64,000 nt of DNA from Bacillus_P idriensis_A (GTDB lineage Bacteria; Bacillota; Bacilli; Bacillales; Bacillaceae). Location: positions 42,978 through 106,977 of the forward strand of contig NZ_JBCMYF010000018.1 of assembly GCF_050483325.1 (NCBI RefSeq), read 5' to 3'. The translations under genes were made by a program, and so were the position numbers. The notes under the pieces are model-generated. The model had not been told where the DNA came from and searched no databases. It worked only from the letters and a program-made list of their open reading frames with translations. Position 1 is the first letter of the stretch, and the number at the start of each line of letters is the position of its first letter. Shown here piece by piece: positions 52,085 to 61,175 of the stretch.

Positions 52085-53383
52085 TTGAGCAAGTCTGAAA
52101 AAATAATCCGTCCTCTCGGCAAAAACACGAGATGGGCCATTTCTTCCCTGCTTAGCAGTCTGATTATTTTAAATTACTTTGACCGGGTTGCAGTTGCTGC
52201 AGCAGCACCAGAACTGCAGAAAGCTTTTTCTCTCAGTGCATTTGAAATGGGACTTGTTTTTACTATTTATAACTACGCTTATACTTTTATGCAGCTTCCT
52301 ATTGGAGGGTTGCTTGATAAATGGGGAGTCGGCTGGGTTACAAGAATCGGCATGATCCTTTGGACGCTTTTAACCATCAGTATAGTGTTTGTTCAAGGAA
52401 CCCTTCTCTTATATATTCTGCGTTTTTTTACCGGCATTACGAGCGCATCCGCTTTTCCTGCAGCAGCAAAAGCTACAGCCAACTGGTTCCCTTTTCATGA
52501 ACGGGGATTCGCAAACGCTCTTTTTGATTCTTCAGCCAAACTGTCCAATGTAATTGGAGGACCGCTGACAGCTATTTTAATTACTCTTTATGATTGGAGA
52601 ATTGCCTTTTTAACAATTGGAGTCATAAATGTAATTTTTACGATTATCTTCTGGAAATATTATGATGAACCGCGTTCTCATAAGAGCATTTCAAAAGAAG
52701 AAATCAATTACATTCAAAAATATGGGGATCTTTCTGATATGCCTTCCTATAAAGTTCTTCGCGTAATAAAAACCTTCTTTAAAAATCGAAAAGTATGGGG
52801 GCTCATGATCGGCTTCACAGGATATGGCTACACCTTTAATTTGCTTCTGCTCTGGCTTCCGACTTTTTTCAGAGAGCAGTTTAAACTTGATTTACTTTCC
52901 TCTTCCCTTTATACGGCCATTCCCTGGCTGATTGCCGCGATTTCAGGGATTATTGCAGGAGGCTGGCTGGTTGATTTTCTGATAGGAAACGGTCATGCTC
53001 CTAACAAAGTTTATAAAGGCATCATTGTCACCGGAATGACAGTCGGACTGACATTTATTGGATCTATTTTTACGGAAAATCCAATCATGTCCATGCTTTT
53101 TATTTCGATTGGCCTCGCAGGTATTTCTGCTGCTGCCCCGGTCGGATGGACGATTGCAGCAAAGCTTTCCCCTCCTGGTTCAACCTCTGTTCTCAGTTCA
53201 ATGGTTAACTTTTCAAACAATTTATTCGGAGGAATCATTGCCACTTTCCTGACAGGGTACATCGTTGATAAGACAGGTTCATTTAACATGGCATTTGTTC
53301 TTGCTGCTGCTTTGGTAATTGGTTTGTTCTTTTACACAGTTGTTCTAGGCAAAATTGAACAAATTTCAATTGAGAATACATAA
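52085..53383 (+). CDS. MFS transporter, anion:cation symporter-like
   Basis: 432 residues from a TTG six bases after AGGCGGTG; the GTG at 52076 lies inside that site. Twelve membrane segments; N-Y-F-D-R-V-A-V-A-A-A-A and G-L-L-D-K-W-G-V-G are typical of the ACS group (hexuronate, phthalate, sialate and related organic acids). It precedes an oxalate decarboxylase gene, so oxalate or a related acid is a possible substrate, but two terminator-like hairpins separate them. Confidence 0.78.
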   Translation: MSKSEKIIRPLGKNTRWAISSLLSSLIILNYFDRVAVAAAAPELQKAFSLSAFEMGLVFTIYNYAYTFMQLPIGGLLDKWGVGWVTRIGMILWTLLTISIVFVQGTLLLYILRFFTGITSASAFPAAAKATANWFPFHERGFANALFDSSAKLSNVIGGPLTAILITLYDWRIAFLTIGVINVIFTIIFWKYYDEPRSHKSISKEEINYIQKYGDLSDMPSYKVLRVIKTFFKNRKVWGLMIGFTGYGYTFNLLLLWLPTFFREQFKLDLLSSSLYTAIPWLIAAISGIIAGGWLVDFLIGNGHAPNKVYKGIIVTGMTVGLTFIGSIFTENPIMSMLFISIGLAGISAAAPVGWTIAAKLSPPGSTSVLSSMVNFSNNLFGGIIATFLTGYIVDKTGSFNMAFVLAAALVIGLFFYTVVLGKIEQISIENT

Positions 53384-53449
53384 ATAAAGCTGAAAATCTA
53401 TCTTTTTATTACAGTTTAGAGGTGCATAAACCCAAATAAATACCGTGTT

Positions 53450-53490
53450 AGAGTCTGATTTAACCGCTAAATCAGACTCTTTACTTTTCG
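53450..53490 (+). terminator. Terminator of the MFS gene
   Basis: AGAGTCTGATTTA, five-base loop, TAAATCAGACTCT then TTACTTTT. Confidence 0.88.
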
Positions 53491-53548
53491 TTGATAAATA
53501 ACCAATATTAGATCTCAGTAATTCGATTATTCATTTCATTACAACTAA

Positions 53549-53588
53549 AGGGAGCATTCCTTCATTAAGGGATGCCTCCTTTTTTTAT
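53549..53588 (+). terminator. Second terminator-like hairpin, before oxalate decarboxylase
   Basis: GGGAGCATTCCTT, short loop, AAGGGATGCCTCC then seven T. A one-base bulge breaks the stem. It is 85 bases upstream of the oxalate decarboxylase start and could be an attenuator. Confidence 0.6.
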
Positions 53589-53676
53589 CAATAGGCAAAG
53601 TAACCCTTTGAAGCCCAATTCATACACTACGATGAATGATTCTCACTTAATAATCCCATTAAAGAGGAGCATAATG

Positions 53677-54873
53677 ATGGAAAAACGCACTATTAATCAA
53701 GCAGGCGAAAAAGTGCCACAACCAATCCGGAGTGACGGAGCAGGTGCGATTGACTCCGGACCGCGTAATATTATGCGGGATCTTCAAAATCCGAATATGC
53801 TTGTCCCGCCTATGACAGATGCTGGATTGGTTCCAAACTTAAAATTCTCATTCTCAGATACTTCTATGACATTAAATCACGGTGGATGGTCCCGGGAAAT
53901 TACCGTCAGGGAACTTCCAGCAGCGACCACTCTTGCTGGAGTAAATATGAGCTTAACTGCCGGCGGGGTGCGTGAACTCCATTGGCATAAACAAGCAGAA
54001 TGGTCTTATATGCTGTTAGGCCGGGCACGAATCACTGCGGTTGACCAGCAGGGCCGGAATTTTATTGCCGACGTTGGCCCAGGCGACCTTTGGTACTTTC
54101 CGCCTGGCATTCCACATTCGATTCAAGGGTTGGAACATTGTGAATTTCTGCTCGTCTTCGATGACGGGAACTTTTCCGATCTTTCCACTTTATCCATCTC
54201 CGATTGGTTTGCACATACGCCAAAAGATGTTTTATCGGCTAATTTCGGAGTACCGGAAAGTGCTTTTAACTCCATTCCTTCTGATCAGGTATATATTTAT
54301 CAAGGGGAGGTACCAGGTTCACTTGAAAGTCAAGAAGTCCAGTCTCCCTATGGAGAAGTTCCTTTAACCTTCAAGCACGAGCTGTTAAAACAAACGCCCG
54401 TCAAAACACCGGGCGGCAGCGTGCGAATTGTGGACTCTGCTAACTTTCCCATTTCAAAAACAATTGCCGCAGCACTCGTTGAGATTGAGCCGGGTGCAAT
54501 GAGAGAACTTCATTGGCATCCGAATAATGACGAATGGCAATATTACCTTACCGGGGAAGGAAGAATGACTGTATTTCTTGGAGAAGGAACAGCCCGTACA
54601 TTTGATGTTAGAGCTGGAGATGTCGGATATGTCCCATTTGCTACTGGACACTATATCCAAAACACCGGAACCGAAACATTATGGTTCTTAGAAATATTCA
54701 AAAGCAACCGCTTTGAAGACGTGTCACTAAATCAATGGATGGCACTGACACCTAAAGAATTAATTAAGAGCAACTTAAATGTTGGAGCAGAATTGACTGA
54801 TGCTCTGCGCAAGGAGAAATGGCCTGTTGTTAAATACCCAGGATTTTCCTATTATCCTAAAAACAATAGATAA
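53677..54873 (+). CDS. Bicupin oxalate decarboxylase family protein
   Basis: 398 residues from the second of two ATGs after AAAGAGGAG (53674 is equally possible). Two cupin domains: H-W-H-K-Q-A-E-W near 102-109 with a later G-I-P-H, and H-W-H-P-N-N-D-E-W near 280-288 with T-G-H, the three-His-one-Glu manganese sites of OxdC/OxdD. It splits oxalate to formate and CO2. The mobile lid, S-E-N-S-T in B. subtilis OxdC, reads S-D-L-S-T here, so the Glu162 proton donor is Asp. No signal peptide. A spore-coat location, as for OxdD, is possible. Confidence 0.88.
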   Translation: MEKRTINQAGEKVPQPIRSDGAGAIDSGPRNIMRDLQNPNMLVPPMTDAGLVPNLKFSFSDTSMTLNHGGWSREITVRELPAATTLAGVNMSLTAGGVRELHWHKQAEWSYMLLGRARITAVDQQGRNFIADVGPGDLWYFPPGIPHSIQGLEHCEFLLVFDDGNFSDLSTLSISDWFAHTPKDVLSANFGVPESAFNSIPSDQVYIYQGEVPGSLESQEVQSPYGEVPLTFKHELLKQTPVKTPGGSVRIVDSANFPISKTIAAALVEIEPGAMRELHWHPNNDEWQYYLTGEGRMTVFLGEGTARTFDVRAGDVGYVPFATGHYIQNTGTETLWFLEIFKSNRFEDVSLNQWMALTPKELIKSNLNVGAELTDALRKEKWPVVKYPGFSYYPKNNR

Positions 54874-54952
54874 GAGATTTAATAAACCTATAGCTTTAGA
54901 AAAATTTAGAAGCGATAGTCCATTCACTTGAAAAACGAGCCATTTTTCATAG

Positions 54953-54982
54953 CAAAAAACCACCGAAAATCGGTGGTTTTTT
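54953..54982. terminator. Bidirectional terminator, oxalate decarboxylase / RNase J
   Basis: AAAAAACCACCG, four A, CGGTGGTTTTTT between convergent genes. Confidence 0.9.
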
Positions 54983-55062
54983 TATTTACCGTGATAAGTG
55001 ATAAATGTGTGAACCATAAAACAGAATCCGTTAATATTTGTACAACGCTTTTAGCTTGCGGC

Positions 55063-56715
55063 CTACTTTTCCTTTTTCACATCAATCACCTTGACAACGA
55101 CGATAGGCGATCTTTTAAGTCTTTTATAAATAAAGTCGGATATCACTGAATTTAAATGTTTCTCGATATCCCCTTCGACTTTATCTTCCCTGATGACAGC
55201 AGCGGCAAGTGCTTCTATTTCCATAATAAAGTCATTGGACTCTCTTAAGTAAACAAAGCCTCTTGAAATAATCTGCGGTTTGCGGATGATTTCTTCTCCG
55301 TTTTTAAAAATCAGAATCGATATGATTCCGCTGTCTGCAAGCTGCTTCCGCTCGCCAAGCAAGGATGTTCCTACATCACCGATTCCATTTCCATCAACAT
55401 AGACAGAACGGGCAGGCACTTTCCCCGCCTGATACGCCTTGTCACTGGAAACATTCAATACATGCCCATTGTCTAAAATGAAAATGTCTTCTTCTGGAAT
55501 AAAGCATTCCATTGCAAGCGTCTGATGCATTTTCTGCATGCGGTATTCCCCGTGAATCGGCACCAGGAATTTTGGGTTCAGCAGCTTCAGCATAAGCTTC
55601 AGCTCTTCCTGACCTCCATGCCCTGACGTATGAATGTCATAGAGCTTATTGTCAATCACGTCTGCTCCGGCTTTCATCAGCTTGTTGATAATTCTGTTTA
55701 CACTTAGAACATTTCCCGGTATTGGGGAAGATGAAAAAATAATGGTATCGCCTTCCTCTATATGGATGTGGCGGTGTTTTCCTTCAGCAATCCTCGATAG
55801 AGCAGCAAAAGGTTCGCCTTGGCTGCCCGTACACAGAATAGTCAGTTCGTTGTTTTTATAAGAGCTGATTTCATCCGGATCAATAAATGTACCGCTTGGG
55901 GCTTCAATATAGCCGAGCTCAAGGCCGATAGATATCGCTCTTTCCATGCTTCTTCCAGTGTAAGCCACCTTCCTGCCGCAGGCTACAGATGCTTGAATGA
56001 CCTGCTGAAGGCGGAACACATTTGATGCAAATAAGGCCACAATAATACGTCCGGACTGTCTTCTGACTAAATCCAGAATGTTTTGCCCGATCTTTTTTTC
56101 TGATACTGAAAAGCCGGGTACTTCACTGTTTGTGCTGTCTGACAGCAAGCAGAGCACACCTTCTTGTCCAACCCTTGCAACTCTTGATAAGTCCTGCTCA
56201 GGTCCTGCAGGTGTCAGGTCAAATTTAAAATCTCCTGTATGAACAATATTTCCAATTGGCGAATGAATGACCACGCCAAATGAATCCGGAATACTGTGAG
56301 TTGTCCGGAAGAACGTGACATCCAGGTTTTCCAGATTAATCGTGCTTTCTTCTGTAATTTCATGCAGGACTGCATCTCTGAGCAGGTTGTGCTCCTCAAG
56401 TTTGTTTCTGATAAAGCCCATTGCAAGTCTTCCTGCAAAAACAGGAACATTCAGCTTTTTCAATAAGAAAGGCACACCGCCAATATGGTCCTCATGTCCA
56501 TGAGTGATAAAAAGTCCTTTTACTTTATGGGCATTTCTCACCAAGTATGTATAATCAGGGATGATGTAATCAACGCCTCTTAATTCTTCGTCAGGGAATT
56601 TGACTCCTGAATCGACAATTACAATCTCATCCTTATATTCGACGAGGTACATATTTTTCCCGATTTCACCCATTCCGCCAAGCGGAATAATCTTTACATT
56701 TTTCTCTATTGTCAT
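55063..56715 (-). CDS. Ribonuclease J family protein, third paralogue type
   Basis: 550 residues from the ATG after TAGGAGACT. Metallo-beta-lactamase part with H-G-H-E-D-H at 72-77, D-S-T-N-S and H-T-G-D-F-K-F-D, beta-CASP insert, and the RNase J C-terminal domain (R-G-F-V-Y-L-R-E-S). Zinc ligands are complete, so it should be an active 5'-3' exo/endonuclease, unlike RNase J2, which has D-E-N in place of the histidine motif. Compared from memory with B. subtilis RnjA and RnjB it fits neither closely and no rnjA neighbour (def, ykzG) is present, so a third paralogue is likely. Confidence 0.85.
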   Translation of the reverse strand: MTIEKNVKIIPLGGMGEIGKNMYLVEYKDEIVIVDSGVKFPDEELRGVDYIIPDYTYLVRNAHKVKGLFITHGHEDHIGGVPFLLKKLNVPVFAGRLAMGFIRNKLEEHNLLRDAVLHEITEESTINLENLDVTFFRTTHSIPDSFGVVIHSPIGNIVHTGDFKFDLTPAGPEQDLSRVARVGQEGVLCLLSDSTNSEVPGFSVSEKKIGQNILDLVRRQSGRIIVALFASNVFRLQQVIQASVACGRKVAYTGRSMERAISIGLELGYIEAPSGTFIDPDEISSYKNNELTILCTGSQGEPFAALSRIAEGKHRHIHIEEGDTIIFSSSPIPGNVLSVNRIINKLMKAGADVIDNKLYDIHTSGHGGQEELKLMLKLLNPKFLVPIHGEYRMQKMHQTLAMECFIPEEDIFILDNGHVLNVSSDKAYQAGKVPARSVYVDGNGIGDVGTSLLGERKQLADSGIISILIFKNGEEIIRKPQIISRGFVYLRESNDFIMEIEALAAAVIREDKVEGDIEKHLNSVISDFIYKRLKRSPIVVVKVIDVKKEK

Positions 56716-56886
56716 ATTTAGTCTCCTAGCACTGTTGATCACTTACAATTTCCGAGTCAGTATTTTTACAGCTATTATTTCATTGTATCATACCTTCTGC
56801 CTCGTGAAGGGCATTTATAAGACGGCATAAAAAAAGACTGGGACAAAAGCACGCATTGTGCCCTTATCCTCAGACTTCAGTACTGC

Positions 56887-57039
56887 TTAAACCCTCGTTT
56901 TGCGTCGTTTCACAAAAAAGTTATATAGGAATACAATCACTGCAAGAACAAGTAAAACGTGAATAATTCCGCCCACTACATTAAATACAAGACCAAGCAC
57001 CCAGAATAAAAGTAAAAGTCCAATAATCGTCCATAACAT
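56887..57039 (-). CDS. Lmo0937-type small membrane protein
   Basis: 50 residues: hydrophobic from end to end except the K-R-R-K-T-R-V tail (L-L-L-L-F-W-V-L-G-L-V-F-N, G-G-I-I-H-V-L-L-V-L-A-V-I). This matches the lmo0937 family, common in Bacillales and often sigma-B-linked. Ribosome site GAAGGAAAA. Two membrane segments. Function unknown. Confidence 0.8.
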   Translation of the reverse strand: MLWTIIGLLLLFWVLGLVFNVVGGIIHVLLVLAVIVFLYNFFVKRRKTRV

Positions 57040-57129
57040 CGCATTTTCCTTCTTTCTATCTTTATTTATTTTTTTAAAGATTATCTTCCCTCCATTTTTA
57101 AAAATTAAACTTTTGCATAGACGATTCTC

Positions 57130-57588
57130 TTAATGATGTTTTCCTGATGTGCCGGCTGATTTTTCTTTTTCAGCAGCTTTCAGCTCTTTTTTGGCCGCAT
57201 TTCCTACGGTAAATTGCAGCTTTGGCATGACGTGCATATCCCGGGCGGTGACATGTGTTTGGATAAAATACACACCGTCAGCTTTGAAGCTGCTCTCGGT
57301 TTTGTAGATACCATTTTTATCATGCAGGGCTTCAAAGAAGACAGCCTTTTCTTTTTCATTCGCTTTCCATATTTCAAACATGACTTCATCCGCATCTTTA
57401 ACAGCATCATTGCCCTGTGTCAGTTTTACTTGCAATTCAATTTTTTGATTAGAAGCAAGTGTTTCTGGCAGCTGGATGTCAGCTTCTACAATTTCAGGCG
57501 TTTCATTTTCATTGGCTGTACAGCCGGTTAAACAGAATATAAGAAGGATCATCCACGTATTAAATGATTTCCTAATCACGATTTTCAT
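57130..57588 (-). CDS. FixH/YtkA-like lipoprotein in the Sco operon
   Basis: 152 residues starting at the ATG that overlaps the stop of the PepSY gene (ATGA). Lipobox C-L-T-G-C near residue 25, YtkA-like domain at about 35-130, ending H-V-T-A-R-D-M-H-V-M-P-K, then a basic tail ending G-K-H-H. It is a paralogue of the protein at 10420-10890 and keeps the same His/Met motif. Third gene of sco-pepSY-ytkA-like, so a role in copper delivery or oxidase assembly on the outer face of the membrane is inferred. Confidence 0.78.
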   Translation of the reverse strand: MKIVIRKSFNTWMILLIFCLTGCTANENETPEIVEADIQLPETLASNQKIELQVKLTQGNDAVKDADEVMFEIWKANEKEKAVFFEALHDKNGIYKTESSFKADGVYFIQTHVTARDMHVMPKLQFTVGNAAKKELKAAEKEKSAGTSGKHH

Positions 57589-58997
57589 CCTATCCACGCT
57601 TTCAGCGGTTTGATTCTCACGATTACTAAGCGGTCCAGTAAATAGACAGCGATGATCGAAATTCCGACTAGCGGCATAATTGCCCCCAAAATCAGCATAA
57701 TGAAGAAAACTCCCCTTGCAGCCTTGTTATTCTTTGACCCAGCGGGAGCTCCTGATTTCCCTTCAGGCTTTCTCTTACTCCACATAATGAAAGAACTGAC
57801 AACCAAGCCGATCAATCCTAAACAAACAATCAACCCGATCACCTGATTGGCTAGCCCGAATAATGTGCCCTCATGCAGGGATATGCCAAGGGATATCCCT
57901 TTTGCCATGATCCCGTAGTCACTGAACCTCACGTCACTTAAGATAGTCCCGCTGTACTGATCTAGGTGCAATGTTGCATCATCTCTCGGATCGGGGTTTG
58001 ATGCGGAAATGGTATAAACACCCTCCTCACCTTGAGGGAAGGAGATTGTATACGGCTTCGCAACTTTTTCATTTTTAGAAATAGCTTGAACATCCTCAAG
58101 CGAAATAGGGACATTTTTTGCACCGGCTGATGATGGAACTGGAAGATTTTCCGCTGCCCACGGCACCTCCTCTGCAACATCCCGCGTTTTGATGACAGAC
58201 TCAGGCTTTTCACCCCAGCTATAGGCAAATGGCGGAGCTCCCGTATTTGTGGCTGTGGCCATCTTATTAATTTGCTCCCCCATAACCCCTGACCACGGAA
58301 GGCCTGTTGCAATTAACACCAAGATTGCAGCTGATAACCAAAAAGCAGGCACGGCATGCATATCTCGCCAAAACGTTCTGCCTTTTTTTGTGAACCTCGG
58401 TAAAATAGTTCCCCAGATGGAAGCTTTATTTCTTGGAAACCATATATATAATCCTGTGATCAAGAGGATTACCGCCCAGCAGGCTGCAAGTTCGACAAGT
58501 CTATTTGCGACTGTACCGCCGACAAGCATTTCACTGTGAAGCTTTTTAAAAATCTCCGTGAATTTTTCTTCTGCTTTTAAGCTTCCCTGAATGTCCCCGT
58601 TATAAGGATTTACAAATACGGCAATCATTTTTTCATCCTGCAGCAATCCAAGCTCTGACGTCCGCATCGGATCATCGTAAAATTTGATAGAGGTTACGGT
58701 TCCATCGGGATATTTCTCCTTAACATTTGAAACTTGAGCGGCCGTTGACAGTGTGCTTGATCCTTCTTCCTGGACAAAGTAAATATCCTTATATATGAAG
58801 TTTTCTATCTGCGGTTTAAAAAGGTAGACGCCTCCGCTGAATGCCAGAATAATCAAAAATGGCGAAAAGAATATTCCTGCATAAAAGTGCCACCTCCAGA
58901 CAACTTGATAAATAGATGGTTTTGTTTTGTTTTTTGAAGGTTTTACTGGTGCTTGTTCTGTGTTTTCCCGTTGATCGTTTATCTCGCTTTTAATCAT
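57585..58997 (-). CDS. PepSY domain membrane protein (PiuB type)
   Basis: 470 residues, four main membrane segments (W-R-W-H-F-Y-A-G-I-F-F-S-P-F near residue 35, one near 160, one near 210, two near 375-450) with large extracytoplasmic loops holding PepSY repeats. H-F-Y-A-G and L-H-S-E-M-L motifs are typical of the PepSY-associated helix family, linked to iron or copper reduction at the membrane. Middle gene of the Sco operon; 13 bases from sco. Confidence 0.82.
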   Translation of the reverse strand: MIKSEINDQRENTEQAPVKPSKNKTKPSIYQVVWRWHFYAGIFFSPFLIILAFSGGVYLFKPQIENFIYKDIYFVQEEGSSTLSTAAQVSNVKEKYPDGTVTSIKFYDDPMRTSELGLLQDEKMIAVFVNPYNGDIQGSLKAEEKFTEIFKKLHSEMLVGGTVANRLVELAACWAVILLITGLYIWFPRNKASIWGTILPRFTKKGRTFWRDMHAVPAFWLSAAILVLIATGLPWSGVMGEQINKMATATNTGAPPFAYSWGEKPESVIKTRDVAEEVPWAAENLPVPSSAGAKNVPISLEDVQAISKNEKVAKPYTISFPQGEEGVYTISASNPDPRDDATLHLDQYSGTILSDVRFSDYGIMAKGISLGISLHEGTLFGLANQVIGLIVCLGLIGLVVSSFIMWSKRKPEGKSGAPAGSKNNKAARGVFFIMLILGAIMPLVGISIIAVYLLDRLVIVRIKPLKAWIG

Positions 58998-59010
58998 GTT
59001 CGTTCTCCTT

Positions 59011-59574
59011 TTACATTTGTTTCTTCACATCACCAATAAGTTTTTTGAAATGATTTCCATGTGTGAAGCTATAATCGTTTACAATTTCACCATTCTTGTT
59101 AATGAGGTAAAAATTTGTTCCATGTATCACTTGATCAGATTCTTCAGGTTTTTGAACAAGAGTCTGAAATTCATCTCTTGCAAATTTCTCTATCTCCCCC
59201 TGGGAATACCCCGTAAGCATATTCCAGTTTGAATCATCCTTTGTAAACTTTTGCATGAATGCTTTAAGCTTTTCCGGAGTATCCACAGATGGGTCTACGC
59301 TAATTGAAACCAGCTCCACAGGCAGCTCTTCTGCCTTCAATTCTTTCTGCAGGGCTGCCATGTTTGCCGTCATTGGCGGACAGACAGTTTCACAGCTTGT
59401 GAAAATAAAATCGGCAATCCATACCTTACCTTTTAAATCATCCGAGCCAAAAGCCTGTCCATTTTGGTTTGTATAGGTAAACGATTTCATTTGGTAGGGT
59501 CTTTCGTCATTAAATTGGCAGGCGCTTTGAATCACACAGCTGAGAATCAATACAAGCAGGGCTGTTTTTTTCAA
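59011..59574 (-). CDS. SCO1/SenC family copper chaperone lipoprotein
   Basis: 187 residues, TTG start after GAGGTGAAACA. N-terminal hydrophobic segment with an atypical lipobox I-Q-S-A-C, thioredoxin-like fold with C61-E-T-V-C65-P and H151, the copper-binding triad of Sco proteins, plus V-D-P-S-V-D-T-P. It delivers copper or reduces the CuA centre of cytochrome c oxidase outside the membrane. Similar in role to B. subtilis YpmQ. First gene of the sco-pepSY-ytkA-like operon. Confidence 0.87.
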   Translation of the reverse strand: MKKTALLVLILSCVIQSACQFNDERPYQMKSFTYTNQNGQAFGSDDLKGKVWIADFIFTSCETVCPPMTANMAALQKELKAEELPVELVSISVDPSVDTPEKLKAFMQKFTKDDSNWNMLTGYSQGEIEKFARDEFQTLVQKPEESDQVIHGTNFYLINKNGEIVNDYSFTHGNHFKKLIGDVKKQM

Positions 59575-59741
59575 TGTTTCACCTCATTTTTTCATTTGAT
59601 TACCTTAAGATTACATAATGATTGTGAAATTACTGTGAGGAAAGGATTGAGATTTTCAAACAAAATAAAGAAGAACAATTGCGCCAGAGGGCAATTACAT
59701 TTTTCCTTCGGCCGGCAATTTAGAGGACTTATGCAACAACC

Positions 59742-59771
59742 AAAAACCGCCCGAAAAATTGGGCGGTTTTA
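59742..59771 (-). terminator. Terminator of the two-component operon
   Basis: AAACCGCCC, eight-base loop, GGGCGGTTT followed by T on the minus strand. Confidence 0.88.
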
Positions 59772-59777
59772 CATAAA

Positions 59778-61172
59778 TTATAATAGGTCTGGAAGGATAA
59801 CAATAACAGTGGTTCCATCGGAAGAACCGCTGGTGATTGAGAACTCTCCCCCGTGCAGCCTGACAATTTCTTTTACAATTGAGATGCCAAGACCCGTCCC
59901 GCCCGTCATTCGGCTTCTTGCTTTGTCAGTACGGAAAAAACGTTCTCCAATATGGGTGAGATCTTCTTCTGCTATTTCATTCCCCTTGTTATTTAAGCGG
60001 AAGAATAGCTGCCTGTTTTCTTCATTGAGGGTGATATTAATATGGCTTTCTTCTGAAGAATACTTAATCGCGTTGTCCAGAAGATTGTAAAAAACTTGCT
60101 GAAGACGTTTAGGGTCGCCTGTTACGATAAGATCTTCCTGAATATCCAGTTCAGTTTTCAGCTTTTTTTCACTGATACGGATATCAAATAATGCCAGCGT
60201 ATCTAAAAACAGCTGAACAATGGCGATTGGTTCAACGTTTAGGGTATACATACTTTCCTGCAGGTGATCAAGGTCAATTAAATCGGTTATCAGCTTATTC
60301 AGGCGATTTGTTTCTCTTTCAATCGTCATCAAATAGTGATCCGCTTCTTCAGGCGACGTATACATTTGCCGGTTAAGAGCCTGACTGTACCCTCCAATAT
60401 ATGTGAGCGGCGTTCTCAGCTCATGTACAACATTAGCAAGAAACTCTTTTTTCCTCGCTTCCTGCTCCTCAAGCGACTGACTCATGGAATTGAATGCGTG
60501 AGCAAGCTGCCCTATTTCGTCATGATTGTTATGAACAAGCCGATTCGAGTAATTGCCCTTTGATACCTCTTTTGAAAATTCCTGAAAATCATTCAGAGGC
60601 TTAAAAAGCGATCGCCGAATCTGATTGACCGCTAAAAAGAGAATCATAAAAAACAGAGATCCGACAAGCAGAAGAATCGGCAGACTTCCTTCGAATACTT
60701 CTTGAAGATCTGCTAAAGGAACATAGATATAGATGAAACCAATAAGCTCTTTATCTCCCATAATCGGGAAGACGGCGCCAATGATTTCACGGTTAAATTC
60801 TTTTACATATCCATCCTTAACGATATAATCCCCATTTTTAAGGATTTCGCGGTCTTCACTTGTAATCAGAGCTTCATAGTTCACTTCATATGGAAAATAC
60901 GAACGTAAATCTTCAATATCGTCCAGTACAATGACTTCATACTCAGACACGACATTGTACCAGTGAATTTTTTCAATGATTTCATCGCTTAAAGAGCCGT
61001 AATGATAATGGGCAGCTGTTCTCTCGCCCTGATAAATGACAGATTCTTTGATGCTGTTAAAGTATAGTTCTTTGTATAAAAAATGCAGAAAGAAAAAAGA
61101 GAATAAAATGCTGAATACAATGCAAATGCCGATCAGCATCAGTACTTTCTGGCTTAAGTTCAGACGTTTCAA
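59778..61172 (-). CDS. Sensor histidine kinase
   Basis: 464 residues, TTG start whose ribosome site GAGGTGTAA is formed by the end of the response regulator gene. Membrane segment at 10-32, extracytoplasmic sensor to about 165, second segment at 168-185, HAMP to about 240, then the H-box V-V-H-E-L-R-T-P-L-T-Y-I, N-box N-L-L-D-N-A-I-K-Y-S and G-box G-T-G-L-G-I-S. The sensor is acidic and tyrosine-rich; signal unknown. It phosphorylates the regulator encoded just upstream. Confidence 0.9.
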   Translation of the reverse strand: MKRLNLSQKVLMLIGICIVFSILFSFFFLHFLYKELYFNSIKESVIYQGERTAAHYHYGSLSDEIIEKIHWYNVVSEYEVIVLDDIEDLRSYFPYEVNYEALITSEDREILKNGDYIVKDGYVKEFNREIIGAVFPIMGDKELIGFIYIYVPLADLQEVFEGSLPILLLVGSLFFMILFLAVNQIRRSLFKPLNDFQEFSKEVSKGNYSNRLVHNNHDEIGQLAHAFNSMSQSLEEQEARKKEFLANVVHELRTPLTYIGGYSQALNRQMYTSPEEADHYLMTIERETNRLNKLITDLIDLDHLQESMYTLNVEPIAIVQLFLDTLALFDIRISEKKLKTELDIQEDLIVTGDPKRLQQVFYNLLDNAIKYSSEESHINITLNEENRQLFFRLNNKGNEIAEEDLTHIGERFFRTDKARSRMTGGTGLGISIVKEIVRLHGGEFSITSGSSDGTTVIVILPDLL

Positions 61173-61175
61173 TCG

